From: JAVJSD01 sp040219575
GTDB taxonomy: Bacteria > Planctomycetota > Planctomycetia > Pirellulales > Pirellulaceae
Direction: 5' to 3'
NCBI GenBank assembly: GCA_040219575.1
Contig: JAVJSD010000058.1
Coordinates: 1-64,000, forward strand
DNA: 64,000 bases
Below are positions 29,316-38,953 of the stretch, piece by piece. Below the pieces are notes generated by a model. The model saw nothing but the letters and a program-made list of their open reading frames with translations. It was not told the DNA's origin and searched no databases. Within the stretch, counting starts at the first letter, position 1, and the number at the start of each line of letters is the position of its first letter. The translations under genes were made by a program, and so were the position numbers.

Positions 29316-30419
29316 ATGCTTGAACCGCGGACCGTACTTACGCTGATCGCCATCACCGTCGTGGCGGTTGGCGGCGCGGCGTGGCTGCGGGCGATTCGTC
29401 GGCTGTTCGACGGACAGCCGATCCTGCCGTATGAGCCGCGACGGCACGTGCCTTGGGGGCTGTTCGATCTGGTGCTCGTCGTGGTGATGTACGTGGCCGC
29501 GATGATGGCCGTCGCAACGGTTGGCAAGGCGATCGGGCTGCGGCTCGGTTCGGAGATCAACCAGCAGACCGCCCGCGACATGCTGGCGATGCAGATCGCG
29601 ATTCAGTTTCTCGGCGGCTTGCCGGTGCTCGCTTTGATTGCGCTGCGGACCCGCGCCGCCTGGCGCGACCTGGGCGTGGATTGGAACAAGGTCTGGCGCG
29701 ACCTGCGGCTGGGCGTGCTCGCCTTCACCATGCTCGCCCCGCCGGTGTACGCCATCCAGGCGGCGCTCACGCAGTTCTATCCGTACGAGCACACGTTGAT
29801 CGATATCATCGAACAGGATCCCGGCCTGTTGTGGCTCAGCTTTGTGTCGGCGGCCGTCGCCGTGCCGCTGACCGAGGAGTTGCAGTTTCGGCTGCTGCTG
29901 CAAGGCTGGCTGGAAAAAGCGGCCGTCTGGCGCGGCGATCCGACGGTGTTGCTGATCGGCGGCCGCGACGCCGCAACCGACAAGGGCCCGCCGCCCGAAA
30001 GCGTCGCGGAGGCTGCGGATCACGATGTCGACGCCGGCATGATCCCCGACGAGCATCCCGAGCAGGAAAGTCCATCGGAGGATGCGTGCGACGACGCGCA
30101 TCCCTACCAGCCGCCTCTCGCCGCAGCGGATTCTCCGAATGAAGCGGCTGAGACTCCCCCTCCGTTGCGAGAGGACTTCACCGCCGAATCTCCGCCGTGG
30201 TTCGACCGCTGGCCGATCGTGGTCAGCGCGGCACTCTTCGCGGGCATGCACCTGGGGCAGGGGCCGGCCCCGGCGCCGCTGTTCGTATTGGCGCTCGGAA
30301 TGGGCTACCTCTACGAGCGCACGCATCGCATCCTGCCCGCGATCACCGTGCACTCTCTGCTCAACGCCACCACGATCGTAATTCTCGCCGTCGAGATCTA
30401 TTTCCCGGCATCGAGTTGA
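29316..30419 (+). CDS. CPBP (Abi/Rce1-type) intramembrane metalloprotease
   Basis: This 367-residue membrane protein has the glutamate motif TEELQFR (E187, E188, R192), H312 in GMHLGQG, and H346 with N350 in ITVHSLLNA. These are the catalytic motifs of CPBP/CaaX-processing proteases, which cut within or next to the membrane. The first four hydrophobic segments lie before residue 180. Between the first and second motifs (about 215-294) is a soluble, acidic, Pro/Glu-rich insertion that most members lack. Substrates could be prenylated or peptide precursors, but nothing nearby identifies one. Confidence 0.8.
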   Translation: MLEPRTVLTLIAITVVAVGGAAWLRAIRRLFDGQPILPYEPRRHVPWGLFDLVLVVVMYVAAMMAVATVGKAIGLRLGSEINQQTARDMLAMQIAIQFLGGLPVLALIALRTRAAWRDLGVDWNKVWRDLRLGVLAFTMLAPPVYAIQAALTQFYPYEHTLIDIIEQDPGLLWLSFVSAAVAVPLTEELQFRLLLQGWLEKAAVWRGDPTVLLIGGRDAATDKGPPPESVAEAADHDVDAGMIPDEHPEQESPSEDACDDAHPYQPPLAAADSPNEAAETPPPLREDFTAESPPWFDRWPIVVSAALFAGMHLGQGPAPAPLFVLALGMGYLYERTHRILPAITVHSLLNATTIVILAVEIYFPASS

Positions 30420-30523
30420 AGCCGGCGGCTCCCGGGGGAGGCAGCCTTTCCGTCGCCAGTGGGCCTTCTATAATGACGCCTCGCAACGCGCAATCACCTC
30501 AGCACGCACCAGGAGCAAACATC

Positions 30524-31606
30524 ATGGCGACGGGTTTCGGCATTATCGGTTGTGGCATGATCGCCAGTTTTCACGCCAAGGCGATCGCCGATATTCGCGG
30601 GGCGCAGCTCGTCGCCTGCTTCGACATGTTCCCGCAGTCGGCCGATCGCCTCGCCAAAGAGACCGGCTGCACGGCCTACCACGACCTGAAGGCGATGCTG
30701 GCCGATCCCAAGGTCGACGTCGTCACCATCTGCACCCCCAGCGGCGCGCACATGGAGCCGGCCGTGATGGCCGCCCAGGCCGGCAAACACGTGATCGTGG
30801 AAAAGCCGCTCGAGATCACGCTCCGCCGCTGCGACAAGATCATCGAGGCCTGCGACAAGGCGGGCGTCGTGCTGTCGGCCATCTTCCCCTCGCGGTTCCA
30901 CGAGGCCTCGCAGCTCACCAAGAAGGCGATCGACAAGGGCCGCTTCGGCACGGTGACCGTGGGCGACGCCTATGTGAAGTGGTACCGCACGCAGCAATAC
31001 TACGACAGCGGCGCCTGGCGCGGCACCTGGGCCCTCGACGGCGGCGGCGCGCTGATGAACCAGGCCATCCATAGCGTCGACTTGTTGGGCTGGCTGATGG
31101 GACCCGTGGCCGAGGTCTCGGCCTTCTCGGCCACGCTGGCCCACGAGCGAATCGAAGTCGAGGACACGGTCATCGCCGCCGTTCGCTACGCCAGCGGCGC
31201 GCTGGGCACGATCGAGGCCACCACCGCCGCGTATCCCGGCTCACTGAAGCGCATCGAGGTCAGCGGCATGCAGGGCACGGCGGTCATCGAGGAGGAAGAC
31301 CTCAAGGTGTGGGACTTCGAGAAGAAGAACCGCCAGGACGAGGCGATCCGCGACAAGCTGGCCGGCAAGACCAAAACCGGCGGCGGCGCGGCCGATCCCT
31401 CGGCCATCGGCTACCACGGCCACCGCATGCAGTTCGAAGACGTGCTCAGGGCGATCAAGAAGGGAACCAAGCCGTTGATCGACGGTCCCGAAGGCCGCCG
31501 CTCGGTCGAAATCATCCTCGCCATCTACAAGTCGGCCGAACTCGGCAAAGCCGTCCCCCTGCCGCTCAAGGGCGACCCCGTCCTCAAAGCCCGCCCCAAA
31601 AAGTAA
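30524..31606 (+). CDS. Gfo/Idh/MocA-family oxidoreductase
   Basis: This 360-residue NAD(P)-dependent sugar or inositol dehydrogenase begins with the dinucleotide fold GIIGCGMIASFHAKAI. It has the EKPLE motif, whose Lys is catalytic in this family (about residues 93-97), and a C-terminal domain with MNQAIHSVDLLGWLMG, carrying the conserved catalytic His. An AGGAG site 8 bases before the ATG at 30524 fixes the start; 109 upstream in-frame codons are rejected. The family is strongly amplified in planctomycetes. Substrate unknown. It follows the CPBP gene after about 100 bases, with no evidence of a shared role. Confidence 0.87.
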   Translation: MATGFGIIGCGMIASFHAKAIADIRGAQLVACFDMFPQSADRLAKETGCTAYHDLKAMLADPKVDVVTICTPSGAHMEPAVMAAQAGKHVIVEKPLEITLRRCDKIIEACDKAGVVLSAIFPSRFHEASQLTKKAIDKGRFGTVTVGDAYVKWYRTQQYYDSGAWRGTWALDGGGALMNQAIHSVDLLGWLMGPVAEVSAFSATLAHERIEVEDTVIAAVRYASGALGTIEATTAAYPGSLKRIEVSGMQGTAVIEEEDLKVWDFEKKNRQDEAIRDKLAGKTKTGGGAADPSAIGYHGHRMQFEDVLRAIKKGTKPLIDGPEGRRSVEIILAIYKSAELGKAVPLPLKGDPVLKARPKK

Positions 31607-31736
31607 CCGTAGTAACCGTAGGCCGAAACAAGCCATGCGCAGTTCCGGCAGTCCTCCACCACTGCGTAAACCAGAACACGCGGTGACGCCCGATACCCGT
31701 GACGCTCCCGCCGCAGCGCCCTGCGGTTGTTCCTGC

Positions 31737-32603
31737 CTACTTCGACTTCGTTTCCAAGATCGGCGCCAGCAAGCGTCGCAGGTTGCCGCCGAGGATCTTG
31801 CGACGGTCGTCGTCGGTGATTCGCGCGCCGAACACTTTGCCCAACTCCGTCCCCAGCGAACGCGAAGGGAAGTGGCTGCCGAAGACGATCCGCTCGGCCC
31901 CCAGTTCGCGGACGGCCATCTCCAGGAAACCGGCCGTGGGGTCGAAGCCCGACGTCTCCGCCAGGATGTTCGGCGAGGAGCGGATGGCGCGGACGCCCTG
32001 CTCCCACTCGCCGCCGGCGTGCGCGCACAGAAAGTTCACCTGGGGATGCCTTCTCGCCAACGCGGCCAGGTCGGACGGCGTCGATTCACCCGGATACTGG
32101 CGGCCGGCGGACTTGAACCACGTGTGCTGCATGATGACGCCATTCAACTCCGCGATCCGCTCGACCAGCGGGTCGAAGTTGCGATGCGAACAGGTCAGCG
32201 CGCCGAGTCGACCGCCCGGGAAGTAGACGCCGACCATCGGCCCCTCGCCGAGCCAGCGATCGATCGCCGCCAGCGATCCCTCCACGTCGTTGGCGTTCAG
32301 ACGAATCATGCCCAGCAGTCGCTCGGGCCAATGCGTCAGCGGCGCGGTGATCGACTCGCCGTGCGACCGAATCCGCTCTTCGGTCGCCGCGTCGGCGGTG
32401 CCCAGGCCGACATGCAGAAACACGCAGAGGCGCCGTATCGAGGCCAGCTCGATCGCCGGCAGCGCCTGTTTCAATTCCTCGGCGAACCGCGTCCCGTCCG
32501 CATTCGTGGCGGCGGTGAAATACGAATCCCATATCTCCATCCGCGCAAGCTGCTCTTGCGAGGGGAGTGCCAGCGGCGGTTGTGGGGGATTCGGCGGCGC
32601 CAT
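31737..32603 (-). CDS. Amidohydrolase-family (TIM-barrel) metal-dependent hydrolase
   Basis: A 288-residue protein of the amidohydrolase 2 type. Conserved strand ends include VIMQHTWFK, NFLCAHAGGEWEQG, NILAETSGFD and RIVFGSHFP, the C-terminal half of the barrel with metal/acid residues. The usual N-terminal HxH is not seen; 'EIWDSYFT' stands where DxHxH is expected, so metal binding may differ. I use the ATG at 32603; a TTG 8 codons earlier is weaker. The gene faces the Gfo/Idh/MocA gene convergently. Function unknown. Confidence 0.65.
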   Translation of the reverse strand: MAPPNPPQPPLALPSQEQLARMEIWDSYFTAATNADGTRFAEELKQALPAIELASIRRLCVFLHVGLGTADAATEERIRSHGESITAPLTHWPERLLGMIRLNANDVEGSLAAIDRWLGEGPMVGVYFPGGRLGALTCSHRNFDPLVERIAELNGVIMQHTWFKSAGRQYPGESTPSDLAALARRHPQVNFLCAHAGGEWEQGVRAIRSSPNILAETSGFDPTAGFLEMAVRELGAERIVFGSHFPSRSLGTELGKVFGARITDDDRRKILGGNLRRLLAPILETKSK

Positions 32604-33075
32604 GTCATTCGTGCGGAAAAAATCCAAATTCTCTTCCAGCGACGTTAAGTCCCTGGTGCGGCGGCGTCAACGCTTGGGCGTCGTTTGGCTTCCATTGGAG
32701 ATGCGTGACGTCTGGGTAAGATTTGACGGCTGCCCGATTGCGGACCATCTCGCCGAGCGATACGATCTTGAACCTGCGCGTGCGACCGAGGATCGCAGCC
32801 GGGCGTGATTGAGCGCCCCAATACGACCCTCGCCTACCTTTTGCGGCCCGAAAGCCAACCGCCATCGGCGTCGCTCCCACCCACCGAGATTTGCATCGGA
32901 ATGGAATCCACCGTCGCGGAACTCTCCCCGAGTTCGGCCGCCGACGGTGCTCGGAGGTTGCCAACTTCCGCTCGTGGATCGAACCGCGCCTGGGGCTTGT
33001 TGCGCCTGGGCGGGGCGTCGCGCGCCGGCAATTTACGGAGAGTCCAATTCTTCTGCACTGAAACGGAGTAGCATC
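32604..33075. other. Intergenic region, no gene seen
   Basis: The 472 bases between the divergent amidohydrolase and the secreted protein at 33076 hold no convincing open frame on either strand. The last 70 bases include purine-rich sequence ahead of the ATG. No promoter close to consensus was recognised. Confidence 0.6.
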
Positions 33076-34125
33076 ATGCGAGAGAAGATTTGTTGGTCGA
33101 TGTTGGTCGCCCTGGCCGCCGTGTTCCTGCTGGCGGAGACCTCGGAGGCGCAATTGTTTCGCCGAGGGCGCCGCTACAACAATTACAACTACAGCGGCGG
33201 CGGCAATATGGTTTCCTCCACGCCGCTGGCGAACCTCGCCAAGCCGTTGATGGGATTCCTGCACAACCGCACGCGCCGCAACCGCAGCGAGTACGACTAC
33301 AACTGGGCCGCCCGCCGCGATTGGCATCGCGATCAGGCCGAGCCGGTGCTGTTCGCCGACAAGGTTCGTGTGAACGTGATGCTCAAGCCCACGACCGCCT
33401 CGTCGCAGGAGAAACTGCTGGTTCGGGCCAGCTGGGTCTACCTGCACAAGTCGCGGACCTGGCACACCGACTGGATGCCGGTCGAGCGCGTCGGCGATAA
33501 GGCGTACTACGATCTCGCCGGTCTGGAAGAGGGACGCGTGGTGAAGATTATCTCCGACATCTACATCGCGACGGACAAGGAGCCGAGCGAATCGGCGCTG
33601 AAGAACGCCTCGTACGTCAAAACGGAGACCGGCAATTACAAGTACGTCGGCCGCATGCACGTGCCGTACTACGGCGTGACCTCGTCGGAAAACAACGAAG
33701 AGCTGAAGCGCCGCGCTCAGATCGTCTCCTTCGGATTCTCGCAGTGGTACGCCGATGAGGCCTACGGCGGACGCCGCTGCAGCTACGACTGCTACAGCTT
33801 CTTCCGTTCGTGCACCAGCGGCGAACTGTCCGGTTTCGAACTCAAGCCGGTTTCGCGACAGCACATCCCCACGCTGAGCAAGCGCGGCAAGCGGATCCAC
33901 GGCGATTTCCTCACCAAGCCCGGCCACTACGGCATGGCCCTCTGCTACGACGAGGACACCAAGAACCTGATCACGCTCGAGGGCAACTACGCGCTCAACG
34001 GGCCATATCGCATCAACATCGATCCCTACCGCCACGGCCTGAACACCTGGAGTTCGATCCAGACGATCTCGGCCAAGAAGCCCAAGCCGGCTCCGCAGCC
34101 GGAGAAGAAAGACATGGGCGTCTAA
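33076..34125 (+). CDS. Secreted protein with possible NlpC/P60-like cysteine peptidase core
   Basis: This 349-residue protein has a Sec signal (about 1-25, cleavage near SEA-Q). A Tyr/Asn/Gly/Arg-rich stretch follows (about 28-75), then a beta-rich middle (about 90-215). The last third contains C239 in SYDCYSFF, H284 in GHYGMAL and E302/N304 in LEGNYA. This Cys...His...polar order with the GH-aliphatic pattern resembles papain-fold NlpC/P60 enzymes. If real, it could cut an envelope peptide; I have no direct family match. A strong terminator follows at 34181, so it is probably monocistronic. Confidence 0.5.
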   Translation: MREKICWSMLVALAAVFLLAETSEAQLFRRGRRYNNYNYSGGGNMVSSTPLANLAKPLMGFLHNRTRRNRSEYDYNWAARRDWHRDQAEPVLFADKVRVNVMLKPTTASSQEKLLVRASWVYLHKSRTWHTDWMPVERVGDKAYYDLAGLEEGRVVKIISDIYIATDKEPSESALKNASYVKTETGNYKYVGRMHVPYYGVTSSENNEELKRRAQIVSFGFSQWYADEAYGGRRCSYDCYSFFRSCTSGELSGFELKPVSRQHIPTLSKRGKRIHGDFLTKPGHYGMALCYDEDTKNLITLEGNYALNGPYRINIDPYRHGLNTWSSIQTISAKKPKPAPQPEKKDMGV

Positions 34126-34180
34126 GGCCGCCAGCCGATTCGTTGATCGCGTCGATCAAGGTCGGCCGTCAAAACATCCT

Positions 34181-34220
34181 CGAGGCCGAGAACGTGCGAG
34201 CGTTCTCGGCCTCGCTTTTT
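34181..34220 (+). terminator. Rho-independent terminator after the secreted protein gene
   Basis: A perfect 14-base stem, cgaggccgagaacg pairing with cgttctcggcctcg, encloses a 6-base loop and is followed by ctttttc. It ends the transcript of the 33076 gene. Confidence 0.9.
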
Positions 34221-34300
34221 CGCGAGTGGCGGAGCCCGACGTTTCCCCCGTAGCGGAACTCGCCAGAGTTCCGACGTTTCACCGGTTCTTCAGCCGAATC

Positions 34301-35176
34301 CTAATCAAGCGGGCGCTGTCCCCAGGGGATGGGCATGGTGGGCGGCGTGCGATGGCGGTCGCGACGTTGGTCCTTGGGGCGGTCCTTGAACCAGGTCACG
34401 AACTGCACCAGTTGCTTGACCGCTTCCTCGTACGCCAGGCGGCCCTTCTCGGCGGTGGCCAGTTCCGCTTCGCCGAGGACGCCCGTCTCGCTATAGCTGC
34501 TGGTCCAGGAGACGACCGTCGCCGGACCCTGGCCGTACAGATCGACGTACATGAAGGGACTCTCTTCCTCGTTGAAGCTGATCACGCCGCTCTTGATCTT
34601 GTCGTGGCGGACGTTGTCGCCGTCGAGGTACAGATACATCGACGTCTCGAGCTCGCCGGCGTGCGCGCAGCCGCCGGGAAACTTGCTCTGCCGCCAGCCT
34701 GGCAGGAAGTCCTTGTCGACCGTCAGCAGTTGCCACCAGGCGGCCAGCACGCACTCGGCGTCGGTTTCGAGATTGGTCCGCCGCGCCACCAGGTCGAGGT
34801 TCGGCATGTTCGAGCCGTGGCCGTTGAGCAGGACGATCTTCTTGAACCCGTGGTAGGCCAGCGACTTGGTGATGTCGAGCACGTGGGCCATGAAGTGCTC
34901 GTAGTGGTTGTTGATCGTGCCGGGAAAATCCATCACGTGGCCGGTGTAGCCGTAGGCCACGATCGGCAGCACTTTCATCTTGTCGGGAATCTGTTGGCCG
35001 GCGCCCCGGGCGATTCCCGTGGGACAAACCAGATCGACGTCCAGCGGCAGATGGTGCCCGTGCTGTTCCACGGCGCCGCAAGGGACGATGCAGACCTGCC
35101 CCTGTTCAACGGCGTCGTTGATTTCCGGCCAGGTCAGTTTCTCGTAGCGATACTCGGTGCGTGCGCGGTTGGGCAT
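34301..35176 (-). CDS. Creatininase-family amidohydrolase
   Basis: This 291-residue protein has the creatininase-family metal motifs GAVEQHGHHLPLDVD (Glu, His, Asp; about 34-48), LLNGHGSN (about 118-125) and CAHAGELETS (His, Glu). These form the two-metal site that opens cyclic amides; relatives also include MftE peptidases and FAPy deformylases. The N-terminus YRYEKLTWPEINDAV is typical. The C-terminal 30 residues are charged and Pro-rich. The substrate is not inferable. It is transcribed from about 35176 and converges on the terminator at 34181. Confidence 0.85.
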   Translation of the reverse strand: MPNRARTEYRYEKLTWPEINDAVEQGQVCIVPCGAVEQHGHHLPLDVDLVCPTGIARGAGQQIPDKMKVLPIVAYGYTGHVMDFPGTINNHYEHFMAHVLDITKSLAYHGFKKIVLLNGHGSNMPNLDLVARRTNLETDAECVLAAWWQLLTVDKDFLPGWRQSKFPGGCAHAGELETSMYLYLDGDNVRHDKIKSGVISFNEEESPFMYVDLYGQGPATVVSWTSSYSETGVLGEAELATAEKGRLAYEEAVKQLVQFVTWFKDRPKDQRRDRHRTPPTMPIPWGQRPLD

Positions 35177-35343
35177 GAGAGTCCTCGTGTGCGGGGCCAG
35201 ATGAATCGAAACACATTAGAACGTGTTTCGAATGGCCACGCAGCCGGTACGGCGGGATCGTTTGAAGTATGCCTCGCCGAACGGTCGCAATGTCTCGCCG
35301 TTGGTCGAATTCGACGGACGATCATGTACAAAGGGACGGACGA

Positions 35344-36654
35344 CTACAGAAAGATCGACGTGATCGCCTGGACCTCGGCGTCGAACAGCCGGCCGTTGAG
35401 CGGGGCGACGCCGCTGACGCCGAGCGTCATGTTGCCGAACAGCATGAAACGCAGGCCGCCGGTGATGTTCAGGTTGTCGATGCGGGCGCCCGGTCCGCCG
35501 AAGACGAACACATCGCTTCCCGCCGCGCCGGCGGCGAAGTGCGAGGCTCCCGACGTCGCGCTATGCAACTCCACCTGGCCGGCGACTCCCGAGAGGATCG
35601 GCGCTTCGGGATTCTCCCACAACCAGACGCCGCACGTCAGGTCGACGAACAGCAGGTTGGGGTCGACCACATCCATCAGCGGTCCCGAGAATCCAGCCGT
35701 CGCGTTGTGCGCCATGACGCGATTGCTGCCCGCCACCATGTCGTACTGGATGCCGCCTTGCATGAAGAAGTCTTGAAACAGGCCGTCGCCGGGGGCCCAG
35801 ATGAACGATGCGTAGGGCGCCAATTGCCAGGCCCGGTTCTGGATCTCGAACGCGGTGTCGAACGCGCGGCCGTTGGCGTTGCTGCCGGTGGGCGCGTTCA
35901 CGCCGAGTCCTCCCGAAAAGGCGAAGGCGCCGTCCTCGTACAACAGCCCCTTGAAGACGACTCCGGCGTTGCCCACGTTGCCGCCCGAAACATGGTTGTT
36001 GGGGAAAGCCATGTCGGCGGAGTAAATCGTCGGCGTTCCCAAGAACGGCATCACGACTTGCAGCGATACGTCGCCGTCGAGGAAGGTCCGCTCCCAACTG
36101 AACGTGTAACTGTCGACCGGGAATTGGTTGACGTTCGGCGCCCCGAACGGCGGCGTGGAGCTCAACGCGTTGTGGTAGTGGCGATAGACGAAATCGATGC
36201 GGTTGTCGGGCCAGGCGTTGTTGTTCTCCAGCACTTTCAGCCGTTGGCCGACGCCCGCCGAAGCGATGTCGGTGGCGAACATGCCGTTGTAGAGCTGGTT
36301 GTAGATCGCCATGTAGCCGTTCATCGGGTCGAAGTCGCCGAACATTTTGGGAATGCTCGCCAACCGCGTGACCGGCCGACGCGACAACGATGCACTGCGC
36401 CAAGTGCTGGAAGTCGCCCCGCGACGAATCGGGGGCCGCGGAGGGTTGGTCGTCGGCAGGGGAGACGCCGTGTCGTCATCGTCGTCCGCCGCGGCGGGCG
36501 GCGTCATGGGCGTCGTCGGCGGCGGCTGAAACAGCGAGGCGCTTTCAAACGACGCAAAGCTCTCCGGCGGTTCCGCCGAGAGGGCGAGCCCGACGGGCGT
36601 ACCCGCAATTAGACAACCGCACAGCACGACGCCCCAACGCAAAGTCTGGCCCAT
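35344..36654 (-). CDS. Exported outer-membrane/beta-barrel-like protein
   Basis: This 436-residue protein has an N-terminal signal (about 1-26, MGQTLRWGVVLCGCLIAGTP). A low-complexity Pro/Asp/Arg linker follows (about 40-90). The remaining 330 residues are rich in Gly, Asn and aromatic residues with alternating strand patterns such as YTFSWERTFLDGDVSLQVVMPF and LNITGGLRFMLFGNMTLGVSG, ending in AITSIFL with a penultimate Phe. This fits a beta-barrel or a planctomycete surface protein. The start at 36654 is the one that begins the signal; 31 upstream codons are rejected. No family name can be given. Confidence 0.55.
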   Translation of the reverse strand: MGQTLRWGVVLCGCLIAGTPVGLALSAEPPESFASFESASLFQPPPTTPMTPPAAADDDDDTASPLPTTNPPRPPIRRGATSSTWRSASLSRRPVTRLASIPKMFGDFDPMNGYMAIYNQLYNGMFATDIASAGVGQRLKVLENNNAWPDNRIDFVYRHYHNALSSTPPFGAPNVNQFPVDSYTFSWERTFLDGDVSLQVVMPFLGTPTIYSADMAFPNNHVSGGNVGNAGVVFKGLLYEDGAFAFSGGLGVNAPTGSNANGRAFDTAFEIQNRAWQLAPYASFIWAPGDGLFQDFFMQGGIQYDMVAGSNRVMAHNATAGFSGPLMDVVDPNLLFVDLTCGVWLWENPEAPILSGVAGQVELHSATSGASHFAAGAAGSDVFVFGGPGARIDNLNITGGLRFMLFGNMTLGVSGVAPLNGRLFDAEVQAITSIFL

Positions 36655-37284
<630 letters not shown>

Positions 37285-37311
37285 CTGATTGTAGATGACA
37301 AGGGACACCAC

Positions 37312-37352
37312 GGCCCAGGAAAGCCCTCTCTTCCGGTTTTCCTGGGCCTCTT
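37312..37352 (+). terminator. Probable terminator after tRNA-Leu
   Basis: The inverted repeat GGCCCAGGAAA ... TTTTCCTGGGCC is followed by tcttgtattt, a T-rich tail. It begins 28 bases after the tRNA. Confidence 0.7.
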
Positions 37353-37840
37353 GTATTTCGTGGCGGCATTGAGACCTTCTTGGTTTTCGTGGTCACGAAA
37401 GGACACAGGAGGACCTTCTGGGACGCGCCACGTTGCAACGGGCGTTACAACAGGGGGGCGGTCTCGCGAAGGCGCTCTCGGCCTAGGCGACCACCGCTAC
37501 CACCGGAACCACCGGTTTGCCGAAGGGTAGAGAGGGGGCGGGGGAGTTTTTCCTTTGGCTTTCCTCGCACGTTCGGCGCCTTCCAGGCCTCGGGGACCCC
37601 CGCGACGCTCTGCGCAACGGCGCGGCAAAGGAAACGGCTTCGCTGGGCCGCACAAACAAGCAAGTCCAGCGGGCGCCGCCCAAGAGGGTTGGCCGCAGGC
37701 CAGCCCTGCTCGCGTTTCACGCGAGCGCCTACTCCGTCGCGGGCGCCGCGGCACGACAGCACCAAAAAGGGAACCTTGGACGCGGGTCGCTTTCACCTGT
37801 TAGATTGAATCAGTCAACTCTCAACGAGGAGGCACTGAGC
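37353..37840. other. Intergenic region, no gene seen
   Basis: The 488 bases between the tRNA terminator and the PD-(D/E)XK-like gene carry several short frames of unnatural composition and a small accaccg triplet-like run at about 37490-37515. No protein is supported. The end holds a good ribosome binding site (cgaggagg) for the next gene. Confidence 0.6.
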
Positions 37841-38647
37841 ATGGAAATTCCCGACTTCAAGCTACCAGACCTTGAGCAAATCCTCGCCAGCGCGGTTCAC
37901 TTCCTGATCGAGTCAGCAAAGTTTGACGCGGCGAGCCTTCTGCTTTCATGCGAACTCTCGGATTGGAGCTGGCGGCAGTTGAAGCAGGGCAAGGGAGTCA
38001 CATTAACGTTACGTGGCCCGCATCCAGTCCTCGACGTGTTTGCTGAAGCTCGAAGCTACGAAGAGTTTCCGCCAGACCTCAATCCTGCGGATGCCGGAGT
38101 CAGCTTCGATACTCAGAAGGTGACCATCGCAAGAAGCATAGAGACCGCGATTGCTTCCGTCCTACCAGCCGATGTTCGCAGAGCCACAATCGAGTGTCGA
38201 GCGAGATTGGTCACCCTCGATCCAAATTGGAAAGAAGAGCTGATTGCGATTTCGCGTGGTAAGGCCGTCCACAATCAGGCCGTCTCAGCCGGTCGCGTCG
38301 TGACCTGGAATAACCATCGCTTCCGCTCTCACGCGGAGACCCGAGTTGCTCGTGCATTTGAGGAGGCGAAAGTTCTCTTTCTACCCAACTGCAAGGCACG
38401 TCTTGGCTTTTCTGAGCGAGAAAACCGCGAACCCGATTTCCTCGTCTGTCAGATGGGTAAGTGGGGGATTCTAGAGGTCGATGGCGAACCGTTTCACCCA
38501 CCTACCCGCACGGTTGAGGATCACGAGCGGGATCGGCTCTTTAGGGCACATGGCATCAAGGTTGTCGAGCACTTCGATGCTGCAGAGTGTTTCGAGAATG
38601 CGGAACGTGTCGTGAAGCAGTTTCTCCACATCCTCGCCGCTTCTTGA
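37841..38647 (+). CDS. Protein with C-terminal PD-(D/E)XK-type nuclease-like domain
   Basis: This 268-residue protein starts 9 bases after a GAGGAGG ribosome site. The N-terminal two thirds is not recognised. The last about 90 residues read NREPDFLV..GKWGILEVDGEPFH and then ERDRLFRAHGIKVVEHFDA. The P-D-x(n)-E-V-D pattern followed by a 'RxxxFxxxGIxVxxF' strand-helix is typical of DUF559/Vsr-like restriction-endonuclease folds. It may act on DNA. It lies first in the accessory region after tRNA-Leu. No methyltransferase is adjacent, so it is not a classical restriction pair. A regulatory or transposon-linked nuclease is also possible. Confidence 0.6.
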   Translation: MEIPDFKLPDLEQILASAVHFLIESAKFDAASLLLSCELSDWSWRQLKQGKGVTLTLRGPHPVLDVFAEARSYEEFPPDLNPADAGVSFDTQKVTIARSIETAIASVLPADVRRATIECRARLVTLDPNWKEELIAISRGKAVHNQAVSAGRVVTWNNHRFRSHAETRVARAFEEAKVLFLPNCKARLGFSERENREPDFLVCQMGKWGILEVDGEPFHPPTRTVEDHERDRLFRAHGIKVVEHFDAAECFENAERVVKQFLHILAAS

Positions 38648-38882
38648 ACTCTGCAATGCTCTGGTAGCTCTGAGGGCTCCGGTATGCTCGGACACGACGG
38701 AGGGTACCGTCTGAGCAGGCTGATGCACCCGGGCCGCGACACGGCGACGCCGAAAAGGGCGGCTCCCCGGGCAAACCTACCGGTAGGGAACCAGCCACAC
38801 CTGTTTAGAGCGGCAGTGTTGGCGTGGAAGAACTGACCGGAAGACCACCGAATGTATTTGATAGAACAGACAAAAGTCAAAG
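38648..38882. other. Spacer between nuclease-like gene and winged-helix gene
   Basis: About 235 bases, extending with the hairpin to just over 300 before the next start, show no open frame that looks real. A ctaccggtag palindrome lies at about 38777. No promoter was identified with confidence. Confidence 0.5.
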
Positions 38883-38923
38883 CGGCCTGCAGGGCGTAAC
38901 TCCGGTCCACGTCCTGCAGGCCG
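38883..38923 (+). promoter_or_regulatory. Perfect inverted repeat in leader of the winged-helix gene
   Basis: CGGCCTGCAGG and CCTGCAGGCCG form an 11-base perfect stem around a 19-base loop, ending 30 bases before the ATG at 38954. There is no T run, so it is more likely a protein-binding or mRNA-structure element than a terminator. Self-binding by the neighbouring HTH protein is a guess. Confidence 0.55.
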
Positions 38924-38953
38924 TCGCTCTATCCCGACAGAAAGGATAGAGCC

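Noticed and set aside
27392..29581. 729-codon minus-strand frame
   Set aside because: It covers the DUF1501 gene in antisense and includes tandem repeats translated as CRPS units; no domain is visible.
34226..35776. 516-codon plus-strand frame
   Set aside because: It is antisense to the creatininase-like gene and has no recognisable domain.
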